From contig NZ_LASA01000114.1 of assembly GCF_001562015.1 (NCBI RefSeq), forward strand, positions 1-36,962: a stretch of 36,962 nt of DNA, written 5' to 3'. Both the position numbers and the translations under genes were made by a program. The DNA comes from Endozoicomonas arenosclerae (GTDB lineage: Bacteria; Pseudomonadota; Gammaproteobacteria; Pseudomonadales; Endozoicomonadaceae). Below, piece by piece: positions 7,619 through 15,060 of the stretch. A model generated the notes under the pieces. The model searched no databases and was not told where the DNA came from. It saw only the letters and a list, made by a program, of their open reading frames with translations. Within the stretch, counting starts at the first letter, position 1. Each line of letters begins with the position of its first letter.

Positions 7619-8515
7619 ATGGTTTCTGAAATTTTCAATCCTGATCAATGGCAGGAAGTGAAAGGTTTTGAGTTTGAAGACATTACTTATCACCGGGCCA
7701 GGCATCAGGGAACCGTGAGAATTGCTTTTAACCGGCCAGAATGTCGCAACGCTTTTCGTCCCAAAACGGTGGATGAACTGTTTCGGGCTCTGGAACATGC
7801 CCGGGTATCCAGTGATGTAGGGGTTGTGATTTTGACAGGGAATGGTCCTTCTCCTAAAGATGGTGGTTGGGCTTTCTGCTCGGGTGGGGATCAGCGTATC
7901 CGGGGTAAGGATGGCTATAAGTATGAAGGGATGCCTCAGGATGAAGTAGACCCGGCCCGGCTGGGACGGTTGCATATTCTGGAAGTACAGCGGCTGATAC
8001 GTTTTATGCCCAAAGTGGTGATGGCTGTTGTGCCGGGCTGGGCCGCAGGTGGGGGCCACAGCTTGCATGTGGTTTGTGACTTGACCATTGCTTCTGCTGA
8101 ACACGCTGTCTTTAAACAGACGGATCTGGATGTAGCCAGTTTCGACTCCGGTTATGGCTCTGCGTATCTTGCCAAGATGGTGGGGCAGAAAAGAGCTCGT
8201 GAAATTTTCTTCCTTGGTCTCGATTATTCTGCTCAGGAAGCTTGTGAGATGGGAATGGTCAATAAAGTAGTGCCCCATGCCCAGCTTGAAGAAATAGCTT
8301 TGGAGTGGGCTGGCATTATCTGTGAAAAATCCCCTACTGCGGTTCGCATGATGAAGTTTGGTCTCAATATGACGGATGATGGCATGGTGGGTCAGCAGCT
8401 GTTCGCAGGAGAAGCGACCCGTCTGGCTTACGGTACTGACGAGGCGCAAGAGGGCAGGGATTCCTTCCTTGAGAAAAGACCTAAAGACTTCTCACGTTTT
8501 CCTTACCATTATTAA
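7619..8515 (+). CDS. menB: 1,4-dihydroxy-2-naphthoyl-CoA synthase (MenB)
   Basis: MenB closes the ring of o-succinylbenzoyl-CoA in menaquinone synthesis. The 298-residue protein is a crotonase-fold enzyme with the MenB-specific blocks NRPECRNAFRPKTVDEL, WAFCSGGDQRIRG, GWAAGGGHSLHVVCDL, FKQTDLDVASFDSGYGSAYL and the C-terminal EGRDSFLEKRPKDFSRFPYHY. The start ATG GTT TCT has GGGAGG just upstream. At the position where E. coli MenB has the bicarbonate-binding glycine (Gly156), this protein has aspartate (D169 in QTDLD), the form known from bicarbonate-independent enzymes such as that of Mycobacterium. No other men gene is in the window. The palindrome TTAAGCCGGCTTAA (8512-8525) spans the stop codon. 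Confidence 0.9.
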   Translation: MVSEIFNPDQWQEVKGFEFEDITYHRARHQGTVRIAFNRPECRNAFRPKTVDELFRALEHARVSSDVGVVILTGNGPSPKDGGWAFCSGGDQRIRGKDGYKYEGMPQDEVDPARLGRLHILEVQRLIRFMPKVVMAVVPGWAAGGGHSLHVVCDLTIASAEHAVFKQTDLDVASFDSGYGSAYLAKMVGQKRAREIFFLGLDYSAQEACEMGMVNKVVPHAQLEEIALEWAGIICEKSPTAVRMMKFGLNMTDDGMVGQQLFAGEATRLAYGTDEAQEGRDSFLEKRPKDFSRFPYHY

Positions 8516-8597
8516 GCCGGCTTAAGGCGGTTGTCTGTAGTTTCGATGGCTGTGGTCGAAACCTAACAGGAAGAGTCCATGCCAGGGATCCGGCATC

Positions 8598-9635
8598 ATG
8601 CAACTATCTACTCAGCTTCGTACTCTGTTAGCCCTCTTTATGCTGTTATCCATGCCTGTGGGGGCTATGGATATCCGCCTGGGCTGGACTCCCTATGCGG
8701 GTTCCATGGCCTGGCCCTATGCCAGTCAGGCCGGGCTGCTGGAAAAGTGGGATGAAAAGTACGGCGTTATGACGCATGTCAAAGCCTGCGATGACTATAT
8801 GTCATGCATTCAGCAGTTTAATACCGGTATTCTCAATGCTATTGCTGTCACCAATGTTGATGCTTTGGGGCAGATTGCTGCATTGGGGGTGGATGCCACT
8901 ATTATTCTGATTGGCAGTGGTTCTAACGGAAATGATGGCATTGTTCTTAAAGAAGGGAAGCGAGTAGAAGACCTCAGAGGGAAAGTGATTCATTTACCCA
9001 TGGGAACGGTCTCTCATTTCATGCTGATGTGTGCTCTGACCCATCATGATATGGATGAAAACGATGTGGTTATGGTCAACAACCCCAGTTCTGTAGTGCC
9101 TGCTTTTGATGCCTGGGATGTCAACGCTGTGGTGGCCTGGCAGCCAGACCTGGGGGAAATCCTGGCTACTGGCAAAGGAAACCTGGTGTTTGATTCCAGT
9201 GAAATTCCCGGTGAAATCGTTGATGTGCTGGTGGTCCGTACTGAAGATCTCCGAAAATCATCCAATATGGGAAAAGCACTGACTGCTATCTGGTATGAAG
9301 TCATGGGGCATCTCAAAAATGATGACCCAAAAGTACTGGATATCATGGCTGCTAAAAGTGGACTGTCTCTGGAAGATTTCAAAAAGCAGATGCAGGCAAC
9401 GACCTTCTATTACACTCCTGACGCCGCTCTTAAAGAGGCTCGGAGTAGGGGGTTTAAAAAAGTCATGAGCAAAGTGACTCAGTTCTGGTCTATGCAGAAA
9501 AAGCGTTACCAGAGTCAAAGCCGCCAGGCCGTTGGCATTCTATTTCCAGACGGTGCAACACTGGGTAACCGTCATAACATCAAGCTGAGAATCAATAGTC
9601 GCTTTATGAAGTTGGCAAAAGAAAATGAGCTTTGA
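8598..9635 (+). CDS. ABC transporter substrate-binding protein, urea-carboxylase-region type
   Basis: The 345-residue periplasmic protein has a signal peptide (LLALFMLLSMPVGA) cleaved near MDIRLGW. The sequence from GWTPYAGSMAWPYASQAG through NVDALGQIAALGVD to GSNGNDGIVLK, and the end GILFPDGATLGNRHNIKLRI, fits the NMT1/SsuA-like binding proteins encoded beside urea carboxylase genes (the TIGR03427 type as I remember it). Such proteins deliver a small nitrogen compound to an inner-membrane ABC importer. Neither a permease nor an ATPase gene is adjacent, so it is an orphan here. The ATG has only a poor ribosome binding site. Its ligand cannot be named. Confidence 0.82.
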   Translation: MQLSTQLRTLLALFMLLSMPVGAMDIRLGWTPYAGSMAWPYASQAGLLEKWDEKYGVMTHVKACDDYMSCIQQFNTGILNAIAVTNVDALGQIAALGVDATIILIGSGSNGNDGIVLKEGKRVEDLRGKVIHLPMGTVSHFMLMCALTHHDMDENDVVMVNNPSSVVPAFDAWDVNAVVAWQPDLGEILATGKGNLVFDSSEIPGEIVDVLVVRTEDLRKSSNMGKALTAIWYEVMGHLKNDDPKVLDIMAAKSGLSLEDFKKQMQATTFYYTPDAALKEARSRGFKKVMSKVTQFWSMQKKRYQSQSRQAVGILFPDGATLGNRHNIKLRINSRFMKLAKENEL

Positions 9636-9979
9636 ACTTTTGGTCAACTTATCCTCATTAGATAAATGACTAGTCTGAACGAATTAACCGAAGCCAGGAT
9701 GAGTATAAATGGCAGCATTTAGGTATTTATACTTATGTTTTATATTAAGTCATGTGTATTAATCTGTAGCCACGCAGCGAGGGGAACTCTTCTGGAAGCA
9801 ACGTCTAACAAGACTTGTGGGTATTAGAGGGCTTGCTGGTCAGATGGTTCAATATTTCATACCGGTAAAATCTTTTTTGCTGGTAGATGATAAAAAGAAC
9901 AACGCTGATTGGGTCTGGGTGCATATGGAAACTCAGACTGATGGAGCCAAAGAACCAAAAGTTCTGTCGGTTTTGTCGA
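9636..9979. other. upstream region of propeller gene 1, duplicated before gene 2
   Basis: There is no convincing gene in these 340 bases. Several stretches recur upstream of gene 2: GTATTT-A/G-T-A/G-CTTAT and TGTATTAATCT (from about 9722 and 12351), and GGGTGCA-T/C-ATGGAAAC (9917 and 12513). The duplication that made genes 1 and 2 therefore carried roughly 300 bases of upstream DNA, probably including the promoter. I could not place a sigma-70 promoter with confidence. Confidence 0.6.
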
Positions 9980-10024
9980 CTCAGGGAAATAACAAAAATA
10001 CGTTAAGTAGTACTGAGAATAAAA
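9980..10024 (+). promoter_or_regulatory. conserved leader of propeller gene 1
   Basis: CTCAG (9980-9984) and CTGAG (10013-10017) can pair across a 28-base loop. The GAG of the second arm ends 8 positions before the A of the ATG and is the only Shine-Dalgarno-like sequence present. The same pair, with the same distance to the ATG, precedes genes 2 and 3. Confidence 0.5.
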
Positions 10025-12049
10025 ATGAAAAAGAAGTTATTGGCTCTCGCAGTATTAGCAGCCTCTAGCAGTGTCATGGCTAGTGACACTATGATTGAAA
10101 CGCCACGTGCCGGTGTTTACGCTGACACAGAATGGGCAACCGCTCACGGTGGTCCAAGAAACGACGATTACATTTCATCCATCCAGGAACTGCCTCGCTA
10201 CTACGAGCAGTCTGCCGAGGTGCTTGAAGGTGCTGCGGTTCTGTTGGGGCCTACCCGTGGACCTAATGGTGACTTTTATGCCTCTACTGCTCTGGGCAAA
10301 GGTCATTCTAACCTGACTGCGTTTGATGGCGAAGGTAACATCAAATGGCAAACACCACCTTGGCAGGGTGCGGATGATTTTGATCCAGGTGGTGTAATCG
10401 CTGCACCGGCTGTTGATAAAGATGGCAATGTCTACATCAGTGATGCTAACCAGATGTGGTCTTTCGATGAAGACGGTGAAGTTAGATGGGTAACACCTTT
10501 ACCTAAACCAACCGTTGACGTAGAAGGTGTTTTCGATGAGCTGAATCTGGGGATGGAAGCAAACTCCATTACTAACCCGTTCTTCACTATGCCGGTTAAT
10601 GGTGACGAGTCAACCGCATATGTGGGTGGTATCACTATGTTTGGCGATGTCATGATCTTTGATCGCAAAACAGGTGAGATTGTAGCTGGGCCCGTAAACA
10701 TGCCTGGTGAGTTTGAAACTCATGTGTTGTCACCCGCTCCTGGTGCAATGAGTGAGCCTTATGTAGCAGAAGGTTGGGGATCTGTTATCTGGACTTACTT
10801 CCACGGTGGTGTTGAGTCTGCAAACGTTCCGGCTGTGCATCCTGAAACCGGCATGATTTATGCCACAGGTACCTCCAGCAAAAACTATGGTGATGGTGCG
10901 GTTCACGGTTTCACCTTTGGTCCTGAAACCAAAAAGATTGAATTTGTTTATGAAGCTCAAATGGGCCCAGGTAGTGGTTCAAGCCCGGCGATCTCGAGCG
11001 ACCTGAAATACATGTACGCCAGTGATGCGGATGCCACACTGTACAAATTCAGAACAGACTCGGACAAAGAGCCCGTCTGGACAACAGATGTAGCTGGTCG
11101 ACCTGCTTCTGCTTCGTTGGGTGGTCCTGGCGATGACAAGATCTATGTGTACGACGAGCGATATGTGTATGCGGTGAACCCTGAAACCAAAGAGGTTGAC
11201 TGGGATATTGACATGCTTGAGTTTGCCAAGGAAATGCTGCCTGCAGGACCCATTGATGATCCTCAGATCTGTGACTTCAGTGGCTTCCACAACGGTATCG
11301 TAGTGAGCACAGCCAACGAACTCTTGATCACTGGTGTACTGGGTTATAACTATGCACTGGGTGGTGGATGTCCAACTGCTGATTCTGGCGAAGGTGTTGC
11401 TCAGACTGAAGGCGGTGGAATGGTGATTCCTACTGCGCAGATCCAGGGTGTATGGGCGGTCGATCCGAAGACCGGAGACATTCTGCGTGACGGTCAGATG
11501 ATTCCGGCGGAAGATACTAACGAAGCCTTCACGGTTCCAACTACCGATGGCTACCTGTTGATGGATCGTGGTGTACTGAGCTCTGGTATTAACAAGACCT
11601 TCTACCCACTGACCCAGTCCAAGTTTGGTGATGACAATAAGCCGATTCTGCCACAGGGCGGTATCGAAGTTCTGCAGGGTCAGGACGACATCAAGATTAC
11701 TGCAGCGATCTCAGGCCGTGTAATGTTTGATGAGGCTTTTGCCAAGCAGGATTCTACCCTGCGACTGGAGCGCAAAGGTAGCAGCAACAACAAAGAGCTG
11801 AAAGGTCAGGCCGAAGGTCAGAATGACATCAGCTACGAAGTGGATGTCAAGTCTGTAGGTAACGGCAAGTCCCTGAAAGGAGACATTGAAGTTAAAGAAG
11901 GCAAGAAGACTGTCCACAAGATCGAAATTGCTCACGGTTCCTTTAAGGATCGCAGTGTTGAAGGTGTTGGTGTAGACAAGAAGACCGGCAAGAAAGTGAA
12001 CTTCTACATTGCTGACTGGAGAGCTTCTGGTGAAAAAGGCGACAAGTAA
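10025..12049 (+). CDS. secreted PQQ-like beta-propeller protein, tandem copy 1
   Basis: This 674-residue exported protein has a signal peptide (MKKKLLALAVLAASSSVMA, cleaved before SD). Residues about 60-520 hold blade-like repeats of the PQQ/BamB-like propeller type, for example APAVDKDGNVYISD followed by MWSFDEDGEVRWV, and IYVYDERYVYAVNPET with VDWDID. Residues about 553-674 form a separate Lys/Gly-rich, strand-rich C-terminal domain ending FYIADWRASGEKGDK; I do not recognise it. C416 and C449 are conserved in all three copies and may form a disulfide. I see no quinoprotein dehydrogenase hallmarks such as a vicinal cysteine pair or a heme motif, so an enzymatic role is not supported. It is monocistronic, with its own leader and terminator. 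An outer-surface or periplasmic binding role is a guess. Confidence 0.85.
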   Translation: MKKKLLALAVLAASSSVMASDTMIETPRAGVYADTEWATAHGGPRNDDYISSIQELPRYYEQSAEVLEGAAVLLGPTRGPNGDFYASTALGKGHSNLTAFDGEGNIKWQTPPWQGADDFDPGGVIAAPAVDKDGNVYISDANQMWSFDEDGEVRWVTPLPKPTVDVEGVFDELNLGMEANSITNPFFTMPVNGDESTAYVGGITMFGDVMIFDRKTGEIVAGPVNMPGEFETHVLSPAPGAMSEPYVAEGWGSVIWTYFHGGVESANVPAVHPETGMIYATGTSSKNYGDGAVHGFTFGPETKKIEFVYEAQMGPGSGSSPAISSDLKYMYASDADATLYKFRTDSDKEPVWTTDVAGRPASASLGGPGDDKIYVYDERYVYAVNPETKEVDWDIDMLEFAKEMLPAGPIDDPQICDFSGFHNGIVVSTANELLITGVLGYNYALGGGCPTADSGEGVAQTEGGGMVIPTAQIQGVWAVDPKTGDILRDGQMIPAEDTNEAFTVPTTDGYLLMDRGVLSSGINKTFYPLTQSKFGDDNKPILPQGGIEVLQGQDDIKITAAISGRVMFDEAFAKQDSTLRLERKGSSNNKELKGQAEGQNDISYEVDVKSVGNGKSLKGDIEVKEGKKTVHKIEIAHGSFKDRSVEGVGVDKKTGKKVNFYIADWRASGEKGDK

Positions 12050-12076
12050 CAGTTATCCGCTGTAGCTTGATTGCGC

Positions 12077-12110
12077 AGGCCCGCTGATTACCTTCAGCGG
12101 GCCTTTTTTT
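12077..12110 (+). terminator. strong intrinsic terminator of propeller gene 1
   Basis: GGCCCGCTGA (12078-12087) pairs with TCAGCGGGCC (12094-12103), followed by seven T. It lies about 28 bases after the stop codon. Confidence 0.92.
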
Positions 12111-12574
12111 GCTTTATATAGAAAAGTTGCATTACTACCGGTACCGGGTTTGATCATCCCGTTTTCCTTCCTGTGATACGTCATTCAGCTTCACTGTCCC
12201 ATTTTGCAAATGCTTGTTTCTACCCTGTTAATTCTCCCTGATGTACATAAAAGCAGAGCTTTCTGAGTGTCTGGTTATTCCAATAGAAAGCCAAAAGAAG
12301 TGAGTGTAGGTGATTTTCGAGGTTGGGTTGGTGTGAGTACTTGTTTTTAAGTATTTGTGCTTATATCTGTGATTAATGTATCTGTATTAATCTTTATTTG
12401 TGAGCGGAAGCATTGCTAAATAAGAGGTAGCATTTTTTTTCGTATTTTTTTGCAAGCTCTGTGACTCCGTTCATTTACAGAAAATAAAAACAATATCGTG
12501 AAGTATATATCCGGGTGCACATGGAAACCTGGATCGATAGGGGAAGCGAAGTATTTCTTCGAAAATTCTGTCTA
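12111..12574. other. intergenic region before propeller gene 2
   Basis: I see no gene here. From about 12344 the sequence is recognisably related to the region before gene 1 (see 9636-9979), so it likely holds the duplicated promoter. The stretch is AT-rich, with a run of T at 12434-12441. Confidence 0.55.
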
Positions 12575-12620
12575 CTCAGGGAATAACAAAAATAAACGTT
12601 AAGTTGTACTGAGAATAAAA
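12575..12620 (+). promoter_or_regulatory. conserved leader of propeller gene 2
   Basis: CTCAG (12575-12579) and CTGAG (12609-12613) flank a 29-base loop. The context ACTCAGGGAATAACAAAAAT and TACTGAGAATAAAAATG is almost identical to copy 1. The GAG that could serve as ribosome binding site lies in the second arm. Confidence 0.5.
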
Positions 12621-14633
12621 ATGAAAAAGAATTTATTGGCTCTCGCAGTTTTAGCGGCCTCTTCCGGTGTCATGGCTAGTGACACCATGATCGAAAATCC
12701 TCGTGCTGGCGTTTATGCTGACACGGAATGGGCTACTGCACATGGTGGCCCCCGCAATGATGATTACATTGCTGCTATCAAAGAATTACCTCGTTATTAT
12801 GAGCAGTCTGCTGAAGTGCTGGAAGGTGCAGCGGTCCTTTTAGGACCTACTCGAGGCCCGAATGGACACTTCTATGCCACTACCGGTATGGACAAAGGTC
12901 ATTCAAATATGACCGCCTTTGATGGTGAAGGTAATATCATCTGGCAAACCACACCTTGGCAAACCGCCAGTGACTTTGATCCAGGTGGTGTAATTGCTGC
13001 TCCTGCCGTGGATAAGAATGGTGGCATCTATATCAGTGATGCCAACCAGATGTGGGCTTTTACACCAGAAGGTGATGTGAAGTGGGTAACAGAGCTGCCG
13101 GAGCCAACGGTAGGTCACAGTGAAGTTTTTGATGAATTAAATCTGGGTGTTAAGCCTAACTCTATTACTAACCCGTTCTTCACTATGCCTGTAAACGGTG
13201 ATGAATCAACAGCCCATGTAGGTGGCATCACAATATACGGCGATGTATTGATTTTTGATCGTGAAACCGGTGAGCTGGTAGCAGGGCCTGTAAACATGCC
13301 TGGTGAGTTTACCACTAAACTGTTGACGCCAGCCCCAGGTGCCATGAGTGAGCCTTTTGCGGCCGATGGTTGGGGTGAAGTGATCTGGACCTACTTCCAT
13401 GGTGGTGTGGAATCAGCCAATGTTCCAGCCGTGAATCCTGGTACGGGGATGATCTACGCTACTGGTACGTCAAGTAAAGTCCCTGGTGATGGTGCCATCC
13501 ACGGTTTTACTTTTGATCCAGAGACCAAAAAAATAGACTTTGTGTACGAAGCCCAGATGGGGCCTGGCAGTGGATCAAGTCCTGCTATTTCCAGTGACTA
13601 TCAATACATTTATGCCAGTGATGAAGATGCAGTTCTGTACAAGTACCCTACCAGCGATGACAAGGAACCTGTGTGGACGTCTAACGTAGCAGGCAGACCT
13701 GCGTCAGCTTCTCTGGGTGGGCCAGGTGATGACAAGATCTACGTGTACGATGAACGTTATATTTATGCTGTAGATCCGGAGACAGGAAAAGAAACCTGGA
13801 GTATCGATATGCATGACTTTGCAGATCAACTGCTTCCGGAAAAAGTGGGAAGTACTCCGAATCTTTGTGAATACAATGCGTTCCATAACGGAATTGTTGT
13901 GAGTACGGATAACGAACTCGTGATTACAGGTGTCCTGGGTTACAAGGTCGGTCTGGAAGGGTGTCCAGAAGCATCAATGAGCAGTGATACCGATGAAGGG
14001 AGTGACCTGTTGCAGACCACCCAGATTCAGGGAGTATGGACTGTTGATCCTGACACCGGAGAGATTTTACGGGATGGTCAGATGATTCCGGCTGAAGACA
14101 CCAATGAGGCCTTCACTGTACCTACTACTGATGGTTACCTCCTGATGGATCGTGGTGTTTTGAACTCAGGGGTTAACAGAGCTTTCTATCCTATGACCGA
14201 AGGGCTCTTTGCGGAAGGTAACAAGCCCATCTTGCCACAAGGTGGTGTTGAGATTCTGCAAGGTGCTGATGATATCAAAATTACTGCAGCGATCTCCGGG
14301 CGTGTAATGTTTGATGAATCTTTTGCCAAAGAAGACTCTACCCTGCGTTTGGAAGGCAAGAGCAGTAATGGCAAACTGGAACTGAAAGGTGATGCAGAAG
14401 GTCAGCGTGATGTGAGCTACAAGGTAAACATCAAATCCAACAAAAATGGTCGTGATGTAGGCGGTGACATCGAAATCAAGAAGGATAAAAAGACAATCCA
14501 CAAGATTCAGATCAGTCAAGCTCGCTTCAATGATCGTAGTGTAGAAGGCTTTGGTGTAGATAAGAAGACTGGCAAGAAAGTGAACTTCTACGTAGCAGAC
14601 TGGAGATCTTCAGGGGAGAAAGGCGATAAATAA
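12621..14633 (+). CDS. secreted PQQ-like beta-propeller protein, tandem copy 2
   Basis: This 670-residue paralogue of copy 1 has the same architecture: signal peptide (MKKNLLALAVLAASSGVMA), propeller region about 60-520 with blades such as APAVDKNGGIYISD and IYVYDERYIYAVDPET, and the C-terminal domain ending FYVADWRSSGEKGDK. C416 and C448 match the conserved pair. Through the propeller it is clearly closest to copy 1 (long shared runs such as PRAGVYADTEWATAHGGPRN). Its last roughly 110 residues are instead closest to copy 3 (YKVNIKSNKNGRDV, ARFNDRSVEGFGVDKKTGKK), which points to gene conversion. Function is unknown. It is monocistronic, with its own leader and terminator. Confidence 0.85.
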   Translation: MKKNLLALAVLAASSGVMASDTMIENPRAGVYADTEWATAHGGPRNDDYIAAIKELPRYYEQSAEVLEGAAVLLGPTRGPNGHFYATTGMDKGHSNMTAFDGEGNIIWQTTPWQTASDFDPGGVIAAPAVDKNGGIYISDANQMWAFTPEGDVKWVTELPEPTVGHSEVFDELNLGVKPNSITNPFFTMPVNGDESTAHVGGITIYGDVLIFDRETGELVAGPVNMPGEFTTKLLTPAPGAMSEPFAADGWGEVIWTYFHGGVESANVPAVNPGTGMIYATGTSSKVPGDGAIHGFTFDPETKKIDFVYEAQMGPGSGSSPAISSDYQYIYASDEDAVLYKYPTSDDKEPVWTSNVAGRPASASLGGPGDDKIYVYDERYIYAVDPETGKETWSIDMHDFADQLLPEKVGSTPNLCEYNAFHNGIVVSTDNELVITGVLGYKVGLEGCPEASMSSDTDEGSDLLQTTQIQGVWTVDPDTGEILRDGQMIPAEDTNEAFTVPTTDGYLLMDRGVLNSGVNRAFYPMTEGLFAEGNKPILPQGGVEILQGADDIKITAAISGRVMFDESFAKEDSTLRLEGKSSNGKLELKGDAEGQRDVSYKVNIKSNKNGRDVGGDIEIKKDKKTIHKIQISQARFNDRSVEGFGVDKKTGKKVNFYVADWRSSGEKGDK

Positions 14634-14660
14634 ACTTTAGTGTAAAAATACTACTTAACA

Positions 14661-14694
14661 AAAAAGCCCGCTAATTATTCTCGGCGGGCTTTTT
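14661..14694 (+). terminator. intrinsic terminator of propeller gene 2
   Basis: GCCCGC (14666-14671) pairs with GCGGGC (14684-14689). The stem is extended by A5 before it and T5 after it, and the T-rich stretch continues to 14705. Confidence 0.88.
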
Positions 14695-15014
14695 CTTTTC
14701 TTTTTGATTTTCCTTTTCTTTTGAAAAATTCCCTTTGTTAATAATTAGTTATAAGTTTTTTAAGTAGGCTTATTTTCAGTTTAGTCTTTTTATTAATCGA
14801 ATGGTCTAAATGGACTAGTGCGTTTGTGTGTCAGTATATACGACGTAGTTTAAGTACTTTTAATTAGTTTGATTTTAAGTCGATCGACTTATTCTTTAGT
14901 TGTCCAATGGATAGCTATTAAAAGGTCAGGGCAGACATTTTTTTAAAGCGTTTTGGAGAAGCTGTCCATTGGCAGATAAGAAACAAAGAATGTTCTTTTT
15001 TTGAATCTTATCAA
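14695..15014. other. AT-rich intergenic region before propeller gene 3, with a long inverted repeat
   Basis: I see no gene here. CCAATGGATAGC (14904-14915) and GCTGTCCATTGG (14961-14972) are inverted repeats that would form a 12-bp stem with one G-U pair and a 45-base loop, about 90 bases before the start codon. It has no counterpart before genes 1 and 2. It could be an operator or an RNA structure in the leader. Confidence 0.5.
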
Positions 15015-15060
15015 CTCAGGAAATCAAAATGATCTTTCTTAAGAAGTACTGAGATTAATA
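15015..15060 (+). promoter_or_regulatory. conserved leader of propeller gene 3
   Basis: CTCAG (15015-15019) and CTGAG (15049-15053) flank a 29-base loop whose sequence differs from copies 1 and 2. Both arms and the distance to the ATG are unchanged, which suggests that the pairing itself is selected. Confidence 0.5.

Noticed and set aside
7577-8449. Long minus-strand frame of about 290 codons antisense to menB
   Set aside because: It shows no family similarity, and the plus-strand frame carries all MenB motifs. It is a codon-bias shadow.
9817-10068. Open plus-strand frame just before propeller gene 1
   Set aside because: It overlaps the start of the propeller gene, has no ribosome binding site, and falls in a region conserved as leader DNA with frameshifts before copy 2.
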